Source of the DNA: Bradyrhizobium roseum
Lineage (GTDB): Bacteria; Pseudomonadota; Alphaproteobacteria; Rhizobiales; Xanthobacteraceae
Length of the DNA: 64,000 nt
Direction of reading: 5' to 3'
Assembly: GCF_030413175.1 (NCBI RefSeq)
Contig: NZ_CP129212.1
Location: forward strand, 4,812,450-4,876,449
Shown here: positions 26,737 to 35,006 of the stretch, piece by piece
How the letters are laid out: the number at the start of each line of letters is the position of its first letter
How positions within the stretch are numbered: the stretch's first letter is position 1
Notes under the pieces: generated by a model
The model's database searches: none
Told to the model about the DNA's origin: nothing
What the model saw: the letters and a program-made list of their open reading frames with translations, nothing else
Position numbers and translations under genes: made by a program

Positions 26737-27609
26737 TCAGAGCTTGGCGACGTCGAGCTGGAGCACATTGGCCATGTCGCGCAGCACGTCGTAGTCCTTA
26801 TCCGTTGCCGCCGCGATGGCTTCGACGCGGAAAAGCTTGAGGATGACCGGATCCTTCAGGTCCAGAAATGCCCGTTTGATAGCGTCCTTGAGCTCGGGTT
26901 TCAAAAAGCCTTGCACCGTCATTGGATAATTCGGAATCGGTTCGGACAATGCGAGCTGCCTGAGTTTGGCCGGATCGATCTTCCTGGTTTCGACGAGGAC
27001 CCGATAGATGGATTCGGACAACGCCCCCGCGGGCACCTGCCCGGCAGCGACGGCACGCGCCACCGCATCGTGCTGACCGAGATGGACGACCTTGTAATCG
27101 GAATCGCCGATCAGCCCCTGTTTGGCGAGAAGGGCGCGGGGTGCCAGATGGCTCGACGTCGAAGCCCGATCGCCGAAGGCGAACGGCTTGCCCTTGATAT
27201 CTGGCAATTCCTTTACCGGACCATCGGCGTTGGCGATCAGGATCGACTGGTAGTTGGGCTTGCCCTTCTCGACGCCGACACCGAACGGTTCGATCTCCGG
27301 CGCTTTCGACTTGGCGAGCACGTAGGAGAACGGGCCGAAATAGCCGACCTCGATGCGTCCGAACCGCATCGCCTCGATCATCGACGAATAGTCCGTGGTG
27401 ACAATGATCTCGACGGGCTTTTTGAGCACCTCCTCGAGGTATTTCTTGAGCGGCTGGGCGTTCTGAATGATCGTCGACGCGTTCTCGTCCGGAAGCAGCG
27501 CGATCCGCAGCTTGTCGGGGTTGGTCTTGTCGGCGGCAAATGCGGGGCCGGCGAACGCGCAGAAGCCGGTCGCGGCCGATGCGGCGAGGAAATTGCGGCG
27601 GTTGATCAT
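26737..27609 (-). CDS. ptxB: Phosphite-binding periplasmic protein
   Basis: This 290-residue PhnD/PtxB-family solute receptor delivers phosphite to the permease. The N-terminus INRRNFLAASAATGFCAFAG is a twin-arginine-like signal ending near AFAADK. The mature part has the family motifs LRIALLPDEN, VEIIVTTDYSSMIEAM, VGYFGPFSYV and FGDRASTSSHLAPRALL, which contact the oxyanion. It lies between the ATPase and permease genes in the order known for ptx operons. Confidence 0.92.
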   Translation of the reverse strand: MINRRNFLAASAATGFCAFAGPAFAADKTNPDKLRIALLPDENASTIIQNAQPLKKYLEEVLKKPVEIIVTTDYSSMIEAMRFGRIEVGYFGPFSYVLAKSKAPEIEPFGVGVEKGKPNYQSILIANADGPVKELPDIKGKPFAFGDRASTSSHLAPRALLAKQGLIGDSDYKVVHLGQHDAVARAVAAGQVPAGALSESIYRVLVETRKIDPAKLRQLALSEPIPNYPMTVQGFLKPELKDAIKRAFLDLKDPVILKLFRVEAIAAATDKDYDVLRDMANVLQLDVAKL

Positions 27610-27632
27610 CTCATTTCTCCGTTCTTATTGGG

Positions 27633-28391
27633 TCAGGCTGCGGCGGCGAGGCCCTCGCGTTCCGTCGCATAGATGCGATCGAGCGTGGCGGGTCCAAGTT
27701 GATCCGGCGGGCCTTCGAAAACGATGCGTCCCTGAGCGAGGCCAATGACGTGATCGGCGAACCGGCACGCCAGATCGACCTGATGCAGGCTGACGACGGC
27801 GGTGATGCCGTCCTCGCGGCAGATCCGGTGAAGATCCTCCAGCACCCGGACCGAGGTGGCGGGATCGAGGCTCGCCACCGGTTCATCGGCGAGCACGATC
27901 TCGGGCTTCTGCGCCATGGCGCGCGCGATACCGACGCGTTGCTGTTGCCCCCCGGAAAGCTGGTCGGCGCGGTGCAGGGCCCTGTCGGCAAGACCGACCC
28001 GGTCGAGCGCCTCCAGCGCCAGCAGACGATCGGCGCGCGGCAGCGGAAAAATCGAGCGCAAGACACTGTGTGCCGCGAGCCGTCCCGTCAAAACGTTTTC
28101 GAGCGCCGACAGCCGCCCGATCAGATGATGCTGCTGGAACACCATGCCGGTCCGTCGCCGGTGCGCCCGCAACTGGGCCCGGCTGGCGAAGATCGATCCT
28201 CGACCCTCGACGCAAACTTCCCCCGAAGTCGGCCGCACGAGCCCGTTGAGGCTGCGCAGCAACGTCGATTTTCCCGCACCCGAAGTGCCAAGCAGGACCG
28301 TGAACTTCCCTCGCTCGAACACCGCGCTGGTCGGCCGCAGCGCCACGACGCCGTTCCGGTATGTAACTGCAACGTTCTGGAGTGTTAACAT
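27633..28391 (-). CDS. ptxA: Phosphite ABC transporter ATPase
   Basis: This 252-residue ABC ATPase energises phosphite import. ATG 28391 (MLTLQNVAVTYRNGVVALRP) is chosen over an upstream in-frame start because the family begins there. Walker A is GTSGAGKST at about residues 35-43, the signature is LSGGQQQRVGIARAM, and Walker B is IVLADEPVASLDP, followed by the H-loop SLHQVDLA. It is the first gene of the five-gene ptx set and has a strong palindrome 30 bases upstream. Confidence 0.93.
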   Translation of the reverse strand: MLTLQNVAVTYRNGVVALRPTSAVFERGKFTVLLGTSGAGKSTLLRSLNGLVRPTSGEVCVEGRGSIFASRAQLRAHRRRTGMVFQQHHLIGRLSALENVLTGRLAAHSVLRSIFPLPRADRLLALEALDRVGLADRALHRADQLSGGQQQRVGIARAMAQKPEIVLADEPVASLDPATSVRVLEDLHRICREDGITAVVSLHQVDLACRFADHVIGLAQGRIVFEGPPDQLGPATLDRIYATEREGLAAAA

Positions 28392-28420
28392 GTAGCATCT
28401 CGCAGCGGTGTTCGCTGTTG

Positions 28421-28445
28421 CCGAACAAACTCGGTCCTTGTTCGG
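28421..28445. promoter_or_regulatory. Candidate operator upstream of ptxA
   Basis: A perfect inverted repeat, CCGAACAA and TTGTTCGG, is separated by 9 bases. It lies 30 bases before the ptxA ATG, where a LysR-type or other regulator of the operon could bind. No Pho box (CTGTCAT repeat) was seen. The assignment to PtxE is a guess. Confidence 0.5.
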
Positions 28446-29515
28446 TTCGACTATCAAGCGTCCATGACGTGGGGATGACTAATCGGCCCAGGGCAATCCG
28501 GCGTGCGGGCGGAACTGGTAAACAAGTTCAACTCAGAATCGAATTCCGCGAGGAGTGCTGTTTCGATTCCGGCCGGGGACAGATCGCCACGCCGCAAGCA
28601 CCAGAGTTCCAGCAGCTGGTTTGCATCAAATCCGACCGGACTCGAACCGCGGACGCGGCGGGTATTGAAAGGGTGCGCCTCGTTTGACATCGCTTCTCCG
28701 TCGCCTGGAGCGTTCGGTGGGCTTGGTCGAGGAAGCTATCGCGCGAATGCCAACGGCCCCTGAGGTCGCATCGATTGACGGCGTTCCCCTCCTAAAAAGG
28801 GGAGACGTCTAGAAAGCGATTCTCGAAGGTCCAAGCTACGGCCCGGCTTTCTTGGGCACCTGCGAACCTGCTCCCGTTATAACCGCGACACCAGCCTTCG
28901 CTCGCTCCCCGTTCAATTATTATGGCGCTGCGCGCATCCAGACCGGATGTTGCGTCTTGGCAGGGATGACAGCAGCCGCCGGCTGCTACGTTCGCGGGTC
29001 TGGACACGACTTCAGCTCCGCCATGGCAGCTGAACGAGGTAGCGACACGATACATACAGTAGCAACTAATCTTGGATGTGCAGACAACGACTTAGGCGCG
29101 CTCAGGCGCCCGTGCTTTTATCTTGCCTTCCTAATCGGGCGGACAAAGTCAACTCCCTCCTGCAGATTTTCTCGACTCCTCGCAGAACAAGCATCGCTGC
29201 TTCCCTCCATCTACACGCACAAGTCTCGCCACAGCCGCGCTTGCGACGGGCATTCACCAGGCGGGGTCCATGCGTTCCTTCGCGTTCAGCACCAGGGCCG
29301 TCGCATGCTCTTCATCAGGTTGGTAAACAGGGCTGTCCAAGCACTTTAGCGCTCTCATCCCCGAGGGGCGGCAGCAGGCAAGAGATAGCGGACATTCCCC
29401 GTTTCGCGGCCCCGCCAGGGGACGCTCACCGCGCGCGCGGATCTCTAATTCCCTTCCCTCCTCAGCATGCTGGGGAGTCGCCCCAGCGGCCTTCCGATGC
29501 TCGTCTTTCCAGTCG
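28446..29515. other. Gene-poor region between ptxA and the IS110-type transposase
   Basis: About 1.07 kb holds no gene I can support. The 78-residue minus-strand frame at 28454-28690 has no family signature and lies across the expected ptx promoter region. The part next to the transposase gene should include one end of the insertion sequence, but its exact boundary cannot be seen without a second copy. Confidence 0.4.
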
Positions 29516-30580
29516 TTACTGCGCCGGCTTCAGGCGCAGCCGTTGCGTGACCTTGGCACCAAATCCGACGTGGAAGTCGGTCTCGCTCACCCACATCCGG
29601 TGGAGAATGCTCGCGAGCTTTCGCGCTACTGCCGTAATCGCACACAGCATGCTCGACCGCTTGGCAATCCGCAGACCCCACGCCCGCAACGCCGACCATT
29701 TCCTGACCCGCAGCAGCAGACTCGCAGCTGCCTCACAGAGCGCCTCCCGCACGGAGATATCGCCCTGTTTACTGATATGACCCTCAAAATCGATCGATGT
29801 ACCGGACTGGTGGCGCCGCGGCGTCAGGCCAAAATGGGCGCCCACCGTACGCGAGCGGGTAAAACGATGAGGGTCATCGACGCCAACCTTGAATGACAAC
29901 GCCACCACCGGACCGACGCCCGGAACCGTCATCAGACGCCGGCAAACAGGATCATGCTGGACCACCTGCAGCAGCACGCGATGCAGCCGATCATAACCTT
30001 CGAGGATGGCGCGGCGCACGTCGAGCATGACCTGGATGGACATCACAAAAATCGGATCGCTGTGCTCGATCAGCTCGCGGATGCGGTCCTCAAAGGACCC
30101 TCGGGCGACGGCCCCGACGAGCAAACCATAGGCCCGCAAAGCGCCCCGAACATGGTTCTCGAGGTCAACCAGCTTGCGCTTCAACAGCTTCCGGTTGGTC
30201 AACAATGTGCGCATTCTCTGCATGTCGATATTCTTGACATGCACGGCGCGGTACCAGCCCAACCGCATCATCTGCGCGATGCCGCGAGCATCGTTTCGGT
30301 CGGTCTTATTGCGCATCGTCGATAGCGAAACGCGCATGTGGCGTGCCTCCACGACAACGATCGGCACCCCAGTGGGCTGCAACTCACGGTACAGCCAGAT
30401 GCCCAGCGATGACGCCTCGACCCCTACTCTATCGAGGCGATCCGCGTAGCCCTCAACAGCGGAGCGGATCGCCGCTGGCTCCGTGCTGACCTTGACTTCG
30501 CGGACCGTGAGACCTTCGCCATCGACGATGCAAACGCTGGTTTCTTCAAGGCCGACGTCCAATCCAACGTACAGTTTCAT
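29516..30580 (-). mobile_element. IS110-family transposase gene
   Basis: This 354-residue transposase uses a RuvC-like DEDD domain and a C-terminal serine domain, guided in studied members by an element-encoded bridge RNA. ATG 30580 gives MKLYVGLDVGLEETSVCIVD with the first Asp. TMRNKTDRNDARGIAQMMRL supplies the conserved DRNDA, and the C-terminal part has LMTVPGVGPVVALSFKVGV and GLTPRRHQSG. The gene looks intact. Insertion ends are not visible. A stable hairpin lies at 30598-30620. It abuts the ptx operon and may have helped assemble this block. Confidence 0.9.
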
Positions 30581-30597
30581 CGGAGCTCTCCCTTTTG

Positions 30598-30620
30598 GCA
30601 ACGACCTTCCAAGTCGTTGC
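30598..30620. ncRNA. Hairpin upstream of the IS110 transposase (possible bridge RNA part)
   Basis: Perfect 8-base arms GCAACGAC and GTCGTTGC enclose the loop CTTCCAA, 17 bases upstream of the transposase start. In some IS110 elements the non-coding end next to the gene encodes the bridge RNA; this hairpin could belong to it or mark the element end. RNA function is inferred only. Confidence 0.35.
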
Positions 30621-30908
30621 ACCAGGCTCCGGATTCGGCCACCACCTTCCTATCCCCGTGCACCGGTATCTCGAAGCCCGATTTGAAGAGCCCTCCTCGC
30701 CTGCTCAGTCGCTGGTTCCGAGAGCCCACCTTCCAAGCCAGCAGACTCTCGGTACTCGCGGCGATTTGCGACAAAATGCAACACGGGTCACTTTGGTGGA
30801 TCATCCAATAGCGCCTGCCCGAACACATCGGCTGGTGGCCGATTCATTGCGAAGAGCCGCCGCGACTTTGGCAGCTGACTTGCGAGCCCCCCCACTGTTT
30901 GCGAGCGC

Positions 30909-30970
30909 TTGCGATAGCGATCGTTACCCGGAGGGCCGAGACACCCGTAGGGTGGCTCGGTGAGGAGCGA
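30909..30970. repeat. Dispersed intergenic repeat, copy A
   Basis: The block GTTACCCGGAGGGCCGAGAC, followed by a CCG stem and GGCTCGG, is shared with a copy at 49617-49669 (GTTACCCGAAGGGCCGAGAC). Both lie in decayed intergenic DNA. It resembles a high-copy intergenic element that I associate with Bradyrhizobium genomes; that association is from memory. Confidence 0.55.
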
Positions 30971-31309
30971 AGCGACGAGTAGAGCGCGGGCCGAAGGCAT
31001 CGCCCATCAGCACGTCAATATCGCGCTCCTCCGCGAACTCTTGCCGCGTGAGCGAGGGTCCTTCAGCAGCAAACCGAAAGTCTTAGCGTCATCGTGTTGC
31101 AGCGTGACGAATGCAAACCGGATGTTGGTCACGGTGCGCCCACCCGCCCAACAACCGGGCAGCCTCCCGCAAAGCAAGTGCCCGGCTGCCGTCGACTGCG
31201 GCATGTTCACCCGGCTCGTTGTTAAGCAATGGTGTGACCGCCGCGCGTCGAGAAAATCGGCAGTCCACAGGCCGCCGATCGGACTCAAAGTGTGACGACT
31301 TAACCCGGG

Positions 31310-31472
31310 CCCGCCCCCCCAGTATCGGCCCGAACACCTCCCAGCGTTTGCCGTTGAACTTCGTCATTTGAAGCTGCTTGCGGACGCGGTAGCCGGTTGG
31401 CGACGTGTTGATGGCCATCCCGTGTAGCGTGTTGTCGTCCGGGACATCCTCGAGCGAGGTCGCCTGTTTCAT
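31310..31472 (-). pseudogene. C-terminal fragment of a branched-chain amino acid-type binding protein
   Basis: The minus strand reads MKQATSLEDVPDDNTLHGMA, then INTSPTGYRVRKQLQMTKFN and GKRWEVFGPILGG. This is the typical end of Leu/Ile/Val-type ABC substrate-binding proteins ('MKQAT....LPGI.VNTSPTDY.P..QMQL..F.GK.W..FG'). The gene is cut on the N-terminal side and reads on into unrelated sequence. The surrounding stretches (30621-30908, 30971-31309 and 31473-31608) hold no gene I can support. Confidence 0.6.
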
Positions 31473-31608
31473 GACATTCTCGCGCGTTAGGCCCTCACCG
31501 CATCGCTCGATGCACGTGGACCAGAAGCTGCGCGACTTTCTCCGCTTCTCGAGTACAGAGTTTATGCAACAGTTTGCGAAGAGCCCCCCTCGTCATCGAT
31601 CACGAAGC

Positions 31609-32145
31609 CTATTGATCCGGATTCCAGGTCCATATCGGCCGGGCGACGCCCAGAATGTCGCATCTCTGTACCGGCCCGAAATACCTGGAATCGAACGAAT
31701 GAGGATGCGGCTGCAGCAGGAAGAACTCGCCATCGACCAACCGGATGCAGCCATCCCACGACGGCAGGGGCCGCCCTTCCCGATCCTTGTCCAGTACTTC
31801 GGCGACGACCCTGCCGTTCACGGCGAGAGTGCCTGCACTCTCCCTGGAGCGGCAGACTTCATCGCCCCCGGCGGCCATGACCTGTTTCACCAGCGGCACT
31901 TTAGCCGGCAGGATCCCACGCGCCGCCATCAAGGCTTCAAGCACCGGCGGCGGTCTGATGACCGCGACCTCTCCCCGGCCTGGCAGGCGGTTCTCAAGGT
32001 AATAGAAGCCGAGCGGCGCACTGCCTGAGGCATTGTAGATGACGAGTGGTGCATGAACACCGAGGCCGACGAGCATCGCAACATTGGCCGCCGAAATCGC
32101 CGCCAGCGCGGCGATGCGTAAACGCAGACGCCGATCAATTGGCAT
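31609..32145 (-). CDS. traF: TraF, conjugal transfer signal peptidase (S26)
   Basis: TraF is an S26-family peptidase that matures the TrbC pilin in P-type conjugation. ATG 32145 (MPIDRRLRLRIAALAAISAA) gives 178 residues with one N-terminal membrane segment. The catalytic Ser42 lies in YNASGSAPLGFYYL and the general base Lys87 in PLVKQVMAAGGDEVC. Later it has GRPLPSWDGCIRLVDGEFFL and the C-terminal SFDSRYFGPV. It overlaps the excisionase-like gene by 11 bases. In related ICEs traF lies nearer the relaxase; here 15 kb of cargo separates them. Confidence 0.92.
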   Translation of the reverse strand: MPIDRRLRLRIAALAAISAANVAMLVGLGVHAPLVIYNASGSAPLGFYYLENRLPGRGEVAVIRPPPVLEALMAARGILPAKVPLVKQVMAAGGDEVCRSRESAGTLAVNGRVVAEVLDKDREGRPLPSWDGCIRLVDGEFFLLQPHPHSFDSRYFGPVQRCDILGVARPIWTWNPDQ

Positions 32146-32353
32146 CGGATGTCGACCTCCGCAGGCTGGCCTTCGAATAATCGACGAGGTCTTCGATGTG
32201 ATAGCGGACATAGCGTCCGTGTTTGCGGTAGACCGGGCCCCTGCCCTGCACCCGCATTTTCTCCAGGGTATTCTTGGTGAGCCGCAGCCAGGCTGCGGCC
32301 TCCACGGTATTCAGGAACGGTGGGTCCTGATCTTTCCTTGCGTCATCTGCCAT
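32135..32353 (-). CDS. RdfS/AlpA-like excisionase
   Basis: This 72-residue protein starting at ATG 32353 is a small winged helix-turn-helix of the AlpA/excisionase type: FLNTVEAAAWLRLTKNTLEK, GRGPVYRKHGRYVRY and HIEDLVDYSK. In Mesorhizobium symbiosis ICEs the homologous recombination directionality factor RdfS lies just before traF and drives excision; the same arrangement is present here. Its start is not coupled to the DUF2285 gene, whose stop is 152 bases upstream. Confidence 0.82.
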   Translation of the reverse strand: MADDARKDQDPPFLNTVEAAAWLRLTKNTLEKMRVQGRGPVYRKHGRYVRYHIEDLVDYSKASLRRSTSDAN

Positions 32354-32505
32354 ATCCGACGTTCCCGTCTGGCGCCTCGCCAAGGTGCGGGTGCGACAGC
32401 AAGCGTCGTCCGATTGCCGTGTCGGCGGCAGTGGCGAAGAGAGGGAAAAGTGAAATCGCCACCCGGACCGGCCGGAGCAGTCAGGCGATCAAAAGACGCG
32501 AACGC

Positions 32506-33327
32506 CTAGAGCAGCAAATCCCGGTAGCCGCCCTTCATCAACTCGGTGCCCTTGGCGACCAGCCGCCGCGTGCGGTCCTTGAGGAACAGGCTCGGTCCCT
32601 GCCATTCCTCGGCTACGCGTTTCTCGCCATAGATGGTGATTGCGATCTGCCGATAGGTCTTGCCGGCCAGACTTTCATCGAGCGCAATCAACGCATGATG
32701 CAGCCGCTCGTCGATCCCAAATGTCGATCGACTGCCGGGATTCGGCGCCTGTTCGGCAAAGCGATGGAGGCGCTTCAGCAATTCGGTTTGAGCATTCAAG
32801 TCGGCGAAGCCACCGATTTCGAACACCGGCGCAAACGGCAACGACAACGCGGCCAGGCCGGAAATTTCGACAGGCACATGGCTTCCCGGGCCCTTCATCA
32901 GAACCAGCGGGACGCTATCGACGCCGATGGCAGCGACCCGATCGACCCTGAAATCCGACAGCGCAAGCAACTCGCTGCCTTTAGGATCTTTGGCGGGTTC
33001 GGCAGGAAGCTCCGCGCGAAGCCGGACAGTCCGCTGCAACGCATCGAGGTGCCAGAACGCAGGCCCCCGGCGAGCCGAAACCGAGGGATCCCCAAACGCA
33101 TACAACCCCCACCGTTCGGCGCGGGGATAGCGCCGCCGTAACCGCAACAGCCGGGTGCCGTCCGTCAAGGTGACATGCGCCAGACGCCTCGGAACGGAGG
33201 CTTGCCAGTCAGCACGGTAATCCGGATTTCGCCGCAGAAATTCCCAGGCCCAGTCGCTGGGATCGAACGCTGCGGGGCCATCATGGCTGGCGGTGGCACT
33301 TGATGTAGCGGCTGTGGCGTATTTCAC
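32506..33327 (-). CDS. DUF6499-DUF2285 transcriptional activator (FseA-like)
   Basis: This 273-residue protein has an N-terminal DUF6499-type segment (DPSDWAWEFLRRNPDYRADW) and a C-terminal DUF2285 helix-turn-helix-like domain (FGIDERLHHALIALDESLAG, KTYRQIAITIYGEKRVAEEW, then LKDRTRRLVAKGTELMKGGY). In ICEMlSym-R7A the two parts are separate frames joined by programmed frameshifting to make FseA, which activates rdfS. Here they form one uninterrupted frame upstream of an rdfS-like gene. The start is GTG 33327 with a weak ribosome-binding site, so an internal start is possible. Confidence 0.82.
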   Translation of the reverse strand: MKYATAATSSATASHDGPAAFDPSDWAWEFLRRNPDYRADWQASVPRRLAHVTLTDGTRLLRLRRRYPRAERWGLYAFGDPSVSARRGPAFWHLDALQRTVRLRAELPAEPAKDPKGSELLALSDFRVDRVAAIGVDSVPLVLMKGPGSHVPVEISGLAALSLPFAPVFEIGGFADLNAQTELLKRLHRFAEQAPNPGSRSTFGIDERLHHALIALDESLAGKTYRQIAITIYGEKRVAEEWQGPSLFLKDRTRRLVAKGTELMKGGYRDLLL

Positions 33328-33780
33328 GAGAAATGCCCCAACGAATCTCCGACGAGTCGCTATCGTAAGGGCAAAAAATGGCGTGCTGCGCCATTTTTGT
33401 TTCTATCCAGCCTAATTTCTGATCTCCGCGAAGCCGCGATCATCCTCGCAACGTGCCTCCCCAGCGTCCGGATCGGACCACAAGCAGTGACGCGGCTACT
33501 GGCCAGACGACAGTCACACGAACAGCGACCTAACGCAGTATCGATCGGCGGTCCGGATCAGACCGATGACCTGATCGTGCTTGGCAAAAGTGCCGCCGCA
33601 AAGCCCGCGCCCACATCGTCGATGCGTGATGAGACGGTGCGACGTTGAGGCCAGCAAATCGCAGAGCCGTTTACCTTCTTCAAAACCGCCAGTATCGAAT
33701 CTGCAATTGTCGTGTATTCTTCAATCATGCATGTCGGCACTCGACTTGCATTGAACCAAATTGGGGCTACGGAGGGCAAC
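33328..33780. other. Intergenic region between divergent genes
   Basis: About 450 bases separate the DUF2285 gene from the lysine-rich small gene. An AT-rich stretch near 33375-33420 could be the DUF2285 promoter. I see no further gene, RNA or strong palindrome. Confidence 0.4.
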
Positions 33781-33858
33781 ATGGCCAAGAAAGCGAAGAA
33801 GGCAAAGAAGGTACCGGCGAAGAAGGCTGCAAAGAAGAAGACTGCAAAGAAGAAGTAG
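33781..33858 (+). CDS. 25-residue lysine/alanine-rich basic peptide
   Basis: This short frame encodes MAKKAKKAKKVPAKKAAKKK plus five more residues, resembling the tail of histone H1-like or AlgP-like proteins. GGAGG lies 5 bases before the ATG, and a terminator-like hairpin follows at 33969-34014. Lys and Ala make up nearly all of it, so it could bind DNA or RNA non-specifically. Similar tiny basic genes are, as I recall, common in Bradyrhizobium. Confidence 0.6.
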   Translation: MAKKAKKAKKVPAKKAAKKKTAKKK

Positions 33859-33968
33859 GTCCTTCTCGACACACGATCTCTTCTGAGACACATCAAGGCG
33901 CGCACAGTCCTGTCGCCAGGAAACCAATTGCGCGGCTTGATGTGGTTCGAGAAAGCCTCACAATCGCG

Positions 33969-34014
33969 AAGCCGGATCTCCAGGCGCCTATGCGCTGAAC
34001 GGTCCGGCTTTTTT
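33969..34014 (+). terminator. Possible terminator after the lysine-rich gene
   Basis: AAGCCGGA pairs with TCCGGCTT across a 26-base loop, followed by TTTT. The loop is long, so efficiency is uncertain. Confidence 0.45.
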
Positions 34015-34092
34015 CTTTGATCGAGCCATATGTGGGCCTAAAACAGCCACACCAACGGGCTGTAGACCGATGAGGAATTTGGATTCCGGTCG

Positions 34093-34236
34093 CTACCCGG
34101 CCAGCATTGTTGGCAACAGCTGGGCCAACAGGATAGCCGTTGAAGCGAGCGCCGAGAGGCTCACAATCAGCTGGCTCAGGCAGTTGCGTTTGATCACCGC
34201 CTGTGGATCGGTGAAAAAGCAGAATGGGCTTCTCAT
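34093..34236 (-). CDS. 47-residue membrane-anchored small protein
   Basis: The ATG at 34236 is preceded by AAGGAGG at 5-base spacing, the best Shine-Dalgarno sequence in the area, which supports translation. The protein reads MRSPFCFFTDPQAVIKRNCL followed by one hydrophobic segment (about residues 21-44) and a short end. It has no known family. It faces away from the DUF736 gene and sits alone. Confidence 0.5.
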   Translation of the reverse strand: MRSPFCFFTDPQAVIKRNCLSQLIVSLSALASTAILLAQLLPTMLAG

Positions 34237-34639
34237 TGGCCCCTCCTTATGGTTCAGCCGACAAATCTCCCAATATCTGTAGAACGAGTCGCGCAGCGCT
34301 GATCGGCGCAAATTTGACTGGCTGCGATTGACTCCTTCGCGACTCAGGGACTCGCGTATTCCGCTTCGAACCCGGATTGCAGCCGAATCGGCGAGCACGT
34401 CGATCGCGCAAACAATGGTTTGATAAACCGGCCGCCTGCCCCGATTTTACAAGGGCCGTTTCATTCGGCCCAAACCCGCAACCGAATGCCCGTCTAAGTA
34501 ACACCGGCCTTTTGCGGCCCCCCCTCCGCCGACAGACGACTTCGCACGAAACTCTCTCGCCATCACCGAGGCATGACTTCGGCGGCCGGTCATTGCGGCA
34601 GCTTCAGCGCGCGGCGCTGCAGGCTGATCGCTGAGCGCG
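34237..34639. other. Intergenic region
   Basis: About 400 bases upstream of the 47-residue protein gene and downstream of DUF736, both on the minus strand. No gene is seen. It may carry the promoter of the small membrane protein gene. Confidence 0.35.
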
Positions 34640-34672
34640 AAAAGCCCCGCCCGGCGAACCGGACGGGGTTTC
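34640..34672 (-). terminator. Rho-independent terminator of the DUF736 gene
   Basis: Reading the minus strand, AAACCCCGTCCGG pairs with CCGGGCGGGGCTT around TTCG (one mismatch), followed by TTTT. It begins 14 bases after the DUF736 stop. Confidence 0.7.
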
Positions 34673-34685
34673 CCGAAAGAGCGCG

Positions 34686-35006
34686 TCAGTCGTTGCTCTT
34701 GCGTGCCCGCGACCAAATCACCGTGAAGCCGTCTCCTTCTTCGTCGTTGAACATGTTCGCGTAGATCGGCGCATTGAACGAAGGGTCGTCGAGCTTGAGC
34801 GAGAGGTAGTCGCGGCCTTCCTCGGAGCGCCTGGACCAGCCGGCCCCGATTTCCGCCCGACCCACATAGATGCGGTGGCTGGGAGCGTTCTCCGAAGAAC
34901 GGTTGTCTTCGGCGACGATGCGAACGCCCTTCGCCTTCAGGCTGAGGGTGGCAATTTCACCCTGGAAATCGTTGCCGACCTTCCTGAATGAACCGATGGT
35001 AGCCAT
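34686..35006 (-). CDS. DUF736 protein
   Basis: This 106-residue DUF736-family protein starts at ATG 35006 after an AGGAG site. Family motifs are MATIGSFRKVGNDFQGEIAT, RIYVGRAEIGAGW, YLSLKLDDPSFNAPIYANMF and the end GFTVIWSR. These single-domain beta proteins are constant companions of rhizobial conjugative elements; their function is unknown, and a role in DNA handling is only suspected. Two broken copies lie elsewhere in the window. Confidence 0.9.
   Translation of the reverse strand: MATIGSFRKVGNDFQGEIATLSLKAKGVRIVAEDNRSSENAPSHRIYVGRAEIGAGWSRRSEEGRDYLSLKLDDPSFNAPIYANMFNDEEGDGFTVIWSRARKSND

Noticed and set aside
28630..28690. tRNA 3' end suggested by GGTTCGAGTCC on the minus strand
   Set aside because: The flanking bases do not form a T-stem and no acceptor or anticodon arm is present.
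28454..28690. 78-residue frame upstream of ptxA
   Set aside because: No family signature; it lies over the expected promoter region of the ptx operon.
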